NCBI RefSeq assembly: GCF_040115645.1 | Contig: NC_089543.1 | Coordinates: forward strand, 2,418,001-2,482,000 | Length of the DNA stretch: 64,000 nucleotides | Direction: 5' to 3' | Source of the DNA: Euwallacea fornicatus | Lineage: Eukaryota > Arthropoda > Insecta > Coleoptera > Curculionidae | Shown: piece after piece, positions 1 to 10,900 of the stretch | Layout: every line of letters begins with the position of its first letter | How positions within the stretch are numbered: position 1 is the stretch's first letter | Notes under the pieces: model-generated | What the model was told of the DNA's origin: nothing | Seen by the model: only the letters and a program-made list of their open reading frames with translations | Databases searched by the model: none | Program-made: the position numbers and the translations under genes

Positions 1-2537
1 AAGACCGAAATGTGTATGGAGAAAATAAAAACAATTAAAATGTTTAGACCATCTTGACTGTTATAACAAATAAAACAACCTTCTTTTTCATCAGCTTTAC
101 TTAAATAAAATGCAAAATGAAAATCTTTCCATACTTATGTCCACCCTTTTATATAGTACCGTAGTACTATGTAATTCTTCTATTTTGCGAGGTAAAGTGT
201 TGCCCCAAAGGTACATGGACCAGGACGTAATAATATGGAAAACAACTGATTTGGTTTAGGTCAAAGGCCTGTGAATCTATTTGACTTTATCCAAAACGTG
301 ATTTTTACCAAATCTTTTAAAATAATAATGTTAGACAATAATTTAAACTAGTTTTTGATGCCAGTCTCAGTTTCCAAGTTAATGTTGTAAGCCATATGTA
401 AATTCCTTTATGAAGCCTACACTAATGCACTAATTTATATTGATTTTAGTTACAAATTTCTAATACCAAAATATCTCATTGTGCACTCTTAATTAAGACA
501 TTTAATCAACAGCTTATGAACTATTCAGTCACTATTTAAGATACCTACATGTTTGTCGATTTAAATATAGAAATCTTCATACCTGTTAAATTTAATTTTA
601 GGGTTTTAAGGTAGTGTTCCGCATTGCTCAATTATTGATATTTATTTTTAATGATACTTAGACTCAATCCGGTGTACAACTCTACTTGATGAAATGAAAT
701 ATTTGTACTGACTTTGATACTACAAAATACCAAAGATTTTTAGGCATACCACGAGACGATGATCAGACTTCGATACTAAATTTTCCTCTAGCTGTATCAA
801 GATATAGATTATTTATTTATTTTTCAAAGTATATTTTTTTAAATTTTTGTTTTTCGGTTGGCTGATAGCTACAGTGTATTAAAAGAAAATATGACCCCAG
901 AATTCTCAATAAAGCCTAATAAATGAGAATCTTATTTTTATTAAGGACGTAGCAAGAATGTCTTCAAATTTACAAGGATTATTGCATTTACCAAACGCCA
1001 TAAAAAGCGTCGAGTCAGCTTTATGTACTTAAGTACTTGTAAATATGTACGTTTATATTTAAATATCTGAAACGGTGTTATGTGAAAAAGTTATTTTTCA
1101 CACTTAATGGAAAAAATGTTGCTCACATGACCCGATTTTTAGCAGCCTGTTGTATATCCGATATATCAAAATACTATAGGTGTTATTGTAATTGTGAATA
1201 AAGTGATGTGTGATAAGCCGTAAGATCCTTTTTGTTATGTTGTTTTGTTTTTAAGTTTAATGTTAATTAGTGTAAAAAATAAATTATAGGTTTAAGTTTT
1301 GATCGTATTTCATTTTATTTCCCTCCTATCAGATGAAAAAAGACAAAATCAATGAGAAATATAAAAATAACGCTAATACATAAGAGCTTGCCCGATTAAT
1401 TACCAGGCTCGCGCAGTCGCGCTCACGATATTTTACTTGTTTAATTTAATATTTCGCCACCTAACCGCATTTCGCGATAGATTACAAACTTCACAAAAAC
1501 CCTCATATTGGAGCCACAAAAATAGCAACCACTCTAAATGCTCAAACCGCAACCACTAATAGTGAAATCAGATGCCTGCACCAGTGCGGTAAAATAACCG
1601 GCAAAACAACGTTACAAAACGTCATAATAAAAGGAGAACAGTAGAAAACAATCGGATATATTACCGCACTGAATGTGCAGTACAATGCGGGTATCCGAAT
1701 CCACCAGAAATTGAACCACGAATTTGACTTTAAGGTGAGGTATGTTTACTCGGCTTGCTTGAAAATCAAATGGTCGTATTTATGCACAAACTAGTCCCAA
1801 AATAATATATCATCAAACAAGTAATCTTAATACTAAGTACGGGATATGTATATAAACCTAAAGCAGCCACATCCAGAGTCTAAGGACGTGTCTTATAAGT
1901 GGATTTTCCGCAAACCGTACTTTGCACTCAGTTCGGATAAGCCCTTTAGAGCCTTTATCCAAAGTCAATAGATGATGATTTTAATTTTAAATGGCTCTCG
2001 TTTCGATATTCGATAAGGAGCTTGTTTCGCTAATTTTATTCCAAATTATGATGTTAATCTCAGGCTTAACCTTTAGATTCTTTTAATGTCGGTCTGAGTT
2101 CTGTTGTGTTAAGGATTTTTCTTTTATTCGACTGGAAGTTAAAAACCGTTAAATAAATCAAGGTCTCTTTTCAATTTTCGCAAATTCGATGATGATTTAT
2201 GTAGATTTCTCATTTGAGCGAGTTGTGTGCGTTATTAAAATTTGTGTGTGAAATACTGGTGGGGATGAGGAGACGACAGTGATGTTGATATGTACAGAGC
2301 GGCCCCTCTAAGAACACGTATTTCATACATCAGAATGTATGACCTTTTTAAAGTGATAGAAGTGAACTTGTTTAATGTCTTCACGTATATCACAGGGTGT
2401 TTCAATTTTTATTTTCCCTCCTTTTAAAGAGTGATAGGAATTCGCAAATAAGACTATGTCATATAATGTGTGTCGTCTAGGTCCCGTCAAATTTCAACAA
2501 TATTTCTCAGTCAGTTAAATATCCGAATACAGTTTGC
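1..2537. other. intergenic, no gene seen
   Basis: AT-rich DNA with stop codons dense in all frames. I see no coding exon, RNA gene or paired inverted repeat. A sequence CAGGGTGTTT near 2393 resembles the outer end of a TA-inserting transposon, but I found no partner end. Confidence 0.6.
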
Positions 2538-3190
2538 TATGTTAACTGTTCTTACTATTGCGAGGCGAATAAAAAATATTCGTAATCTGATATATTATGA
2601 TACATAATTCTTAAAAACTTATTTTGAACATTTCTCTGTCAGCAAAACGGCAACGAAAAGGATCGATGTAAACTCAACCAAGATCGTTACTATCTTATCA
2701 CTCCGCTAACTACCTGACAAAAACATAGCAGTTTTTCTGCTAATCAATTCTTAGGAAAATTCGATTTCACATGTATATTTCATTTTTTCATAAAATATGG
2801 TTGCATCAATTCAAACACTGTAAAACAGAATATTCCAGCATCGAGCTTTTCCCTACTACTTCGATAAGTTAAGTTTCATAACTTGATATACTATGATACA
2901 CGTTTCTAAATATTTCATATTGGCCGTTTCTGTGAATCTAAATGATCTGAAAGAGAATCTGAGTGCATTGGGGTAATCACTCCAAAACAAAAAAAAATCA
3001 CACAGAGCTTTTCACCACTACTTCAATGACCGACTATGTTTCATAGTACATTATGACACACATTTTTTAATATCTGATTTTGAACCTTTCTCCACAAACA
3101 ACGCAGCGATGAAGAGACTTCGATGTAAACTCAGCTAAGGCCATTATTGCTTTATCACCCCACTAACTCTCGGGCCAAAACTCCTAGACG
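2538..3190. repeat. three diverged direct repeat copies
   Basis: A block of roughly 150-200 bases recurs three times in the same orientation, at about 2538-2745, 2838-2990 and 3000-3190. Landmarks in each copy are a 'tactaTGATACA'-like core (2592, 2889, 3047), followed by a 'tttctctgtc/tttctgtgaa/tttctccaca' stretch. Copies one and three also share 'cgatgtaaactca' and 'cactaact'. The middle copy is the most diverged and is shortened. The block encodes no protein I recognise. It may be an old tandem duplication or clustered insertions of one repeat family. Confidence 0.55.
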
Positions 3191-4011
3191 GGAGATGGAA
3201 ATTGAATAAGCCAACTTAGAATGGACGTGACAGTATATTTTTTATCTTTAATTTAGCAGCGAGCTGATAAGTAGCTCTCGGCAAGAAGAGCCCGAGAATA
3301 TGCGCTTCTTGGTCGTAAGATTACGCTTTCCTATCAGTATTTATTATTCATAAGCGGCGGAAAACGAGAAATACTACTATAACGCATGATAAAGGGCTTT
3401 TAAATGGAGTCCGTTGAGATCATCTTCTTGCACCTTGCGCTTTTATTGCTTGTTTCGGCGTTTTTTTAGCCTTGTTCAGTGCTGTTTGGGGAGTACTTAG
3501 TCTTGGAAGTTTCCTGCCTCGGGATTAAGACAATCGCCTTGTTTCTGGGTCAGTTCGTCCTTTGTGTTTTTCACTTTTGTTCATGAGAAAAAAGTCATAT
3601 GAATCAAATTCCGGAATTACGTCGGAGATAATTCCCCGTATAGTTACCTAAGGGAGTAAATGTAGGAGTACATCTCAATATACAATGTTGCGGCTCCATT
3701 CAGAGTGTTTAAATCGGTGAAAACACCTTGGGAAGTGCAAATTAATCTCGTACTCGGGGAACAAAAATATTTCCTCTTATACTTAAATGATGTCAGGCAA
3801 ATGACGGGATTAGATCATAATATGTCAGCGACGAGCGGCCGGGTATCATACATTTCGCGATGTTGCTCTAATCGGATAGAAAAATCGAACTTCTTTGTGA
3901 TTTAAAGGGTGGAAATTAAGCCCATTCCCAAATTCAAGTTGTTCAAGCTTATTATGCAACTCGGAAACCCTGGTCAAACAGATACCGATGTTTTATACTA
4001 ATGCTTATATA
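3191..4011. other. intergenic, no gene seen
   Basis: No supported gene. A 66-codon open frame at 3705-3905 starts with GTG, has no recognisable motif, and looks like chance. Confidence 0.5.
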
Positions 4012-5907
4012 CAGCGCTTGTAAAAAGTATGGCGACATGTTGGTGACCTTTATAAATCCGATATTTAAAAAAAATTCTTAAACACGTATAATTTTATTTT
4101 AAAACTAGCATTTAATGCATTATTTCCGTTGGTAAAAATTTTCACCCCTATCCAGCCGCTCCTTCCAAGTTTTTATTTTCAAATGGAAAAGTACCCATTG
4201 TACTATATCAAATGAAAAGTAATTCAGTAAGGGATGCAACGGTATGCTCAGACCTAAAATTAGATTAACAATTTCCTTAAAAAATGAAATTATTAGATAC
4301 AAAATAAAGTAACCCACTATTACATGAAACGAAATGGAAAATTCTACAATAAATGCTCAAATTGGGCTCCAGTAACAATCTGACAATGACTCAGTCGTCC
4401 CTTTAACGCTTTTATGCAATTATGTGTTGCTTATATTATTAATTTTAATTCTGGTTACATTATAAGACGTAAATCATCTAAATTGTTCGGTTTATTTTTA
4501 TAAACGGAACCTTTGAAGCGATCCACAAAAAAAAATCGAGGGGCATGAGATCTGGAAATCGTGGCGGCTATTCTATTAGGCCTCTTTTACCGATATATCT
4601 CCTAGAGGAAATCTCATTAAAATACTCTTTCACAGCCATAGCATAATGTAGTGGTACACCATCTTGTGGGAACCAAATGTTATTGTTCTCCATTTCCTCT
4701 AGGAAAAGGTGCGGCGACTGATGGAACTGTTTCGTTTTACTATAAGTCCCAGTACACGTTGTTTAAGTTTCCCTCTATGAAAATCGGACCGATGGACTGA
4801 TAGTCGATTATACCCATCCATAGATTGAGTTTTTGCGCATGTTGTGCAAGCAGAATCTGCATCCGATGAGAATTGCCTGTAGACCAGTAGCAAAAATTAT
4901 GTCTATGAATAGATCCACTTACGTAAAAAGTTATTACAACCAAAAATAAAATCCTAGAAAAAAAACTTATTTTCCTGAATGCCTTTTTCTTGCATCAGTT
5001 CACAAAATTCCATCCTGCGATCAAAATCTTCAGGCGTCAATTCTTGGATAACGGAAATTTTGCATGGATGAAATTTTTATTGTTTTAAAAAATTGCTTAT
5101 TGATTTTGCAGATACATCAAGATCATCGGCAAGTTTGCGGGTAAACTCTATGGGGTTTTCATCATTAAATAAATGAAGTTCTAGTGCTGTATCGCCACAG
5201 GTTCCTATTCGAGATCTTCCACATTTTGGGGCAACTGTCACGCTTCCAGTTTGTTGAAATTTTTCATTTATCCCACAAGTTACACTTCTATCAACAGGTC
5301 GGTTTGAATGCTTCCCATTAAATATGAGGCATACCTTTTCGTAAGTTTTTTTTTGCGTTCTCGAAAAACCCGAAAAAAATTAAAATTTCAATTATTTGCT
5401 TCCCAGATGAACAATCCATTTTTTTTATGTTATGATTGTGATAGATGCCTAACAATTGAATTCAACTACTAATGGATTCTATGAAAACTAAAGTATTTTT
5501 GCATCTAAAGAATTTTTTACATTGAAGACAATTTGGAATATCTAAGACTCATTGTCATTTCCTCACTTTCTTTCAAAGTGAAATAAAGAAATATTGTCTC
5601 TCTCTAGGAAACAAAGAGTGAAACTTCCAATCCTTTTAAGATGTGAATTTTGTTTTGTTTTTTTAAAGGAAACTATAGATCCATTTTTAGTTCTGAATAT
5701 GTATATCGTTGTAACCCTTATTGAATTACCTTTTATTTGATACACTACAATGTCTACCTTTTCATTTGAAAATAAAAATTTAATAGGGGTAATCCAATAG
5801 GGGTGAAAATTCCTTTTTTTTAATAAAATTATAAGCGTTTAAGCTTTTTGTTTAAAATTGAGTTTGTGAAAGTTCTAAACGTATCGCAATACTTTTTACA
5901 ATCGCTG
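4012..5907 (-). mobile_element. decayed mariner-like element with ~280 bp TIRs
   Basis: The two ends match as inverted repeats. The left end starts CAGCGCTTGTAAAAAGTAT at 4012, and the right end, read on the minus strand from 5907, starts CAGCGATTGTAAAAAGTAT. Similarity with indels continues inward for about 280 bases on each side (to about 4290 and from about 5630). A TA dinucleotide flanks each end, the usual target duplication of the IS630/Tc1/mariner superfamily. The element is 1896 bp long and carries a broken transposase on the minus strand. The inverted repeats are much longer than the ~30 bp ends of classical mariner. The two short open frames at 4120-4317 and 5563-5745 lie inside the repeats and are not genes. 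Confidence 0.85.
4490..5440 (-). pseudogene. mariner-superfamily transposase remnant (DD41D spacing)
   Basis: Read on the minus strand, fragments in several frames line up in order with the transposase of the element at 54609-56562. First comes an N-terminal helix-turn-helix-like part around 5100-5280. Then there is an 'NLWMGI..QSIGP' segment around 4750-4840, which matches 'NLWAGI..QHMGP' in the other copy. A 'QDGVPLH' segment near 4665 holds the second catalytic Asp. A 'PDLMPLDFFLW' segment near 4530 holds the third. Between the second Asp and the Asp in 'PLD' I count 41 residues, one of them an in-frame stop. Several stops and frameshifts make it inactive. The family call rests on these motifs. 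Confidence 0.8.
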
Positions 5908-6795
5908 TATATTATACATAATAGAAAATCTCCTTACGGTTATGATGAATACATTTCGCCCCCTAAACTTATCTTTTAATTGAAATACCTACCTTATTAT
6001 CACAGGGATAAGACCTGTGTCTAACTTTAGGGGTTAGCGGCGACCATTTTAAATGGACAACATTATCTGACGACAAAACTGACAGATTATCAAGCCTGCC
6101 AGTTGTTTCCTGTAAACTGGAAACTTGCTTGCGTTGACGTAAACGCTTTGTGGCATACCCCAATTGTCACCCCCGTATCTGATCTAACGAATTGAGACAT
6201 CTGAAAGACATTCCAAACACTATTTCAAACTCTCTTCTGATAGCGCGAATGTAGCACAAATCTAACTGCCTTTTAAATGGATTTTATGTTTCAAGTGCCG
6301 AGCACTGCTGCAACTGCTAATTTAGGGGTGAATTCAAGGTGTATAAATTTCAGCTTCTGTTGCTGGAAAACTTATTTTAGATTGCAGAATACGGACTATT
6401 CAATTTTGATAAATGATTATGTAATTTGGGACCCACATTTCTTACAAAAGTTTATATGAGAGTTTAAATTTTACCATTGCCACTTCGCTTTAACACTGAG
6501 AGTGACATAGTTGTACTCCAGCCAAAAATATTTCGAATTTGTCAAGGAAGAATTCCAACATTTAAAAATTGCTAAACTGCTTTGCCGATGTTTTCGTTTT
6601 AAAATTATTACAGAGATGTAATGGTTAAATAACGAATAACATGTTTCTCAATGACCAATTATGCCCAGTACACTTCTGCTCTAATTGTTATAGTACAAAT
6701 AAAGGATCAAAGGCCCCGCTTAAATTCGTTAAAAATTGAAGGAAATATTGTTTTTAGTTGAGCATTTATTGACATAACAGACACATATTCATATA
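5908..6795. other. intergenic, no gene seen
   Basis: No supported gene. A 64-codon minus-strand frame at 5969-6163 and a 60-codon plus-strand frame at 6277-6459 show no recognisable motif and no paired splice sites. Confidence 0.5.
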
Positions 6796-7420
6796 TAGGG
6801 TTATCCATATAATAAATAAATATACTTTTTTTTTTCTTACGAAACCGCATGTATAATATAACGTCTTTGAATTCAATGAAAAATTCTTAATATATTTTAT
6901 GTAACATATTCATGTCCAAATTCAACAGTTTTCGAAAAATATTGCAAAAAATAGAAATAACAATAGAACTATTAATAATTAAATAATAACAATACAATAT
7001 ACAATATAAACTGCTACAATCTAATGTATTAAATGTTTGAACTGTACCCCGTTGACTTCCAGACATTGGGCAAGCCGCAATTCAAATTCTTCAACAACTT
7101 TTCTTTTCATTTGAAGAGGTACTTGTTGAGCTTCTTAAATAATTTTATTTTTTAACTCTTATATATTTTTGCCTTTATTTAAATAGACTTTATGTTTCAG
7201 ATAATCCCATAAAAAAAGTCCATAGGGATGAGGTCAGACGATCTAGCAGATCGCTCTAGTTGCTCCCTTCGTCCAATCCATCGATTGTGTTATTAATACA
7301 TGAGTATGTTACATGAAATATGTTGAGAATTTCTCAAAGAACTCAAAAACATCATAATATACATGGGGTTCCATGATAAAAAATTAAAAATTACATTTAT
7401 CTACAGCATGGATAACCCTG
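6796..7420 (-). mobile_element. deletion derivative of a mariner-like element
   Basis: Ends starting TAGGGTTATCCAT (left, 6796) and CAGGGTTATCCAT (right, read inward from 7420) form an inverted pair flanked by TA. The 625 bp interior keeps only the 3' part of a transposase on the minus strand. Around 7200-7265 the frame reads 'RWIGRREQLERSARSSDLIP' and then 'MDFF', matching the region around the third catalytic Asp of the copy at 54609-56562. An in-frame stop follows soon after. The helix-turn-helix region and the first two catalytic Asp residues are missing, so the element cannot move by itself. Confidence 0.75.
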
Positions 7421-7550
7421 TATACATCTCTATTACGTCAAAAGATGCACAAGTAAAAACAATATTTGATGTATTCTAGCATTTCAATGAAAAATATTTC
7501 GTTCAATTTTTAACATATTTATGCGGGATTTTTGATTCTCTATGTATATA

Positions 7551-7980
7551 CAGGATGTTGCAGAAACAATGTTTAAAATAAGTATAGAGTGCTAGAGGGT
7601 AAAAAAATAGAGCAATTCATCTAAACCTTCCACAAACAGAAATTACTTGCTTTCTTCGACAGCGTACCAAAGGAATATTTTTATTTCTATACATCCATAA
7701 AAACACTCATGTCGATGTTTTGTTCATCGGTAAGGTATAACACACATCAACTAGTTTGAAACACAAATATTAAATGAATTTGTCATACCACAAAAACCAC
7801 CCTAGAGGCAATTTCAAACTCATATATTATAAATTATGAGATATATTTCCAATCTAAGGAATATAAAATACACATAGAAAGAAACAACTTTTTTTACAAC
7901 GCATATTTTGCTAACTCGCCCTATTTTTTCATCCACTACCACGTTATACACATTTATACCAATATTTCTAGAACACCCTG
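7551..7980. mobile_element. MITE-like inverted-repeat element, 430 bp
   Basis: The left end starts CAGGATGTTGCAGAAACAAT at 7551, and the right end, read inward from 7980, starts CAGGGTGTTCTAGAAATATT. Similarity continues for roughly 80 bases, including a shared 'aaaaaaatag' stretch. Both ends are flanked by TA. No coding frame is present, so this is a non-autonomous element, probably moved by a Tc1/mariner-type transposase. It lies 130 bases from the preceding element. Confidence 0.75.
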
Positions 7981-10900
7981 TATATTATGCACTGCTATAG
8001 TAATAACTTTTCCAATTATAGAGAAACCTTAATTACAGTACTCAGCATACACTAAATCAGTAGCGTATCCAGGCTATTTTAAACCAAGCAATTTTCCAAA
8101 TTTAAATATCTTCCGATTCATCATTTTGTTGCTAGTTCTTATTTGAAAATTATGTTTTGTACGCCTCTGATTTTATTAACTTGAAATTTCTGATTTGCAA
8201 TTTAGGAATTTAAAGTAATAAACGACTCTTTGGCATTTTGATCATTTTCGGAATCAGCAGAAATGTTATGCTCGACTTTTTACTTTTTTATGACTTTTTC
8301 AACTTCAGAATTTAAAATTTCATACAAAGCTAAAGATATTTGCAGGTGAAAAGGGAAAACAAGAACTCTCTGTAAATTTCTACTTTAGTATAACGTTGGA
8401 GGAGAGGAAAGGCACTAGAGGGTATAATTCCATTTTTTCCGCATATTTTATGATAGTACGTAGGAGCTATTTAAAATTTCTTTTAAAACCACCGATTTTG
8501 TCCATATACTGAACCTTCATGTCATAGTTTTTATTAAATTTAATTCTTGCAATTTTATTAAAATTAAAGACACGACTATCGATAAGGTATCATTAAAAAA
8601 CTCCGCAATTCCAATGACAAGATTATTAGGCGAATGCACATAACTTGAACAGATATGATACGCCGGTAACAATCAAGACATAGATTAATAAGCCCTTAAA
8701 TTCGGAAATAATGTAATGACTGTTCGAATATAGAAAGTTTTCTGGGGCGCGCTTCAGGCAATTTGCAGTATATCAGAATCAGCAAATTTAAATTCTCTAA
8801 ATCTCATATTGACCGAAAAGGCTAAGTCCTGGACCTTCCAGTTAAAGTAGGAAGTCATCCAGTCAGGCGGACAACAAGAATTCTATTATGATCGTATTTC
8901 ATAATGCGAATGGCTAACTTTGGGCTGATATGGGGATTATTTTATCGAGATTTATTAGAGGGTTTTGTATTTGTGGTTGAAGATGGAGAAAAATGTGTTA
9001 CGGAATATATTAAAAATTCAGTTGCCCTACAGTTTAGGGTAAATTATTCGCAACCCATAACTTTATTGGTCCATCGTTTTTAACTCAACATCTCAGCTGG
9101 TCTCTTGGGACATGGGAAACTAGAAGCTGCAGGCTTAATACTTCCAGCCCCAACTTCACACTTGATCATATTTATGCGATGGTCGGATTATCGTTGGGAC
9201 TTACTCCTTAGACTTCCAAGACAAAAGTATCGATTTATAGGACACGTACTCCTAAATCCTAATTAGTGAGTAATTAGTTGAACAGAGGTGGGAGAGAGAA
9301 TTATTAGATTCTCATCTTTGTAATAAATCTCTTCAGGATCAGTGAACAGGGATTATTTTTCGTTTCTGTTTAATTGAATTGCCTTGCTTGGTAAATATAA
9401 TGTTTATTATTAAGGAGCTGAAAGCTATTTCTGCAGTAAAGCAAGAAAGTCTTCATTAATTTTATACTTTGCAAGTCAAAATGTGGCCAGACTAAAAGGT
9501 TAACGGAGGCGGAAAAGCAAAATCAAAAGCCTTGTTACCGATACAAGCATAATCGCTAAATATACCCTGCCTTAGAGTATAATTACCTTTGTTCTCGTAA
9601 TAAGCTCAGAAATTATATCTCCGTAAATTCAGATTTATATTGCTCAGGTCTTTTTATATAACACAACAGAACGCGCAAATATTGTACTTAGAATCTTTCT
9701 CATCTTTGATGATAGGAACAGGTTTAAGAAGGTATTAGGAATGGAATACAGATAATAAGACCAATCCGATTATTCCAATTAAATTCATAATTTAAACCGA
9801 GGGTAACTTAGATTAGAGCATCATCCAGAAAGACATAGTTAGTGTTTTCTGGCCAAATTGGCGAATGAGCTTTTTCAAATAAATACTACAAACTTAAACA
9901 TCAACCACATATATACTTTTTTTTGTAATAAACATAAAAACTGTATTTTAGATGCACATTTAACAGGATTTGTGCCTGTTCCTGCATTATCTTCTTATGC
10001 AAGCAAGGGGTCGAACCAGCAATAGCGAGGAACCGAAGCCTCTTGCAAAGGAATTACCCTGGATAGGGCCAATATAAAATATGGCGTCCTTTCATGAATC
10101 TTATTAAGATATCCTAAGGCCGAACGATACCGACTTGGAGAGAAACGACCAAGCAAACTTATGAAGAAGAAAGGAGTAGGTGTATAATCCTTTTAGCTAT
10201 ACCGCCATATATCAAGACTAAGTCCAAAGCAAGGGAAACAGGATAGATATTTATAAGTTACGAGCTCTTCGCCGTACACTGTTTATTTAACTCAATAACC
10301 GTTTATCATGGCGATCAGCATTTCGCGGGCCGCCAACTAGGAGTTCTAATCTGCCTCCGCGTTGCTGCCTCCGCACGATACCTCGTAATCACCCCAGCCT
10401 TATCCCAGGTGATATACTGCCTTTTTTTGGACTTTATTTGCTGCACACGCTTTCTTGACTTTAATCTTATACAACACAAGTCATTTAGGCTTAACTATGG
10501 ATTAACTTTCTCCACACAGTGCCCCGAAAGTAGCTAAACTTAACCACATATCATCCAGACCTTACTCGAAAGGGTCCACGGAACGAACTGAGGCCTGGAT
10601 GAACGAAATATTTCGAGTTATTTAAAAAGAAGACAAGTTAATTTCCTGTTTGTGGTAGTATCTTGATGTTTCCATGGCAATCGTAAATTTATTTGTTAAG
10701 AAGACCCTTCAAAACGGAATCATTCTATTTCATTATCCGAAAAGACGTTCCACTAAATTGGCGTTAAATTCAGTTAAATTGAAACCCTGTCGTCAGGTGA
10801 CGATTATAATTTTATTCCCTCAATTCTGCTTATCTCCGTATATACCAGCGTTGGGTTATCGGCAAAATCCGGTGGCTGGAAATGAATTTTTGCCTTTCGG

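Noticed and set aside
4120..4317. 65-codon hydrophobic frame
   Set aside because: It lies within the left terminal inverted repeat of the mariner-like element.
9950..10060. Sequence containing 'ggtcgaacc' resembling a tRNA T-loop
   Set aside because: No acceptor stem, anticodon arm or A/B box spacing could be assembled. I found no convincing tRNA, rRNA or CRISPR array anywhere in the window.
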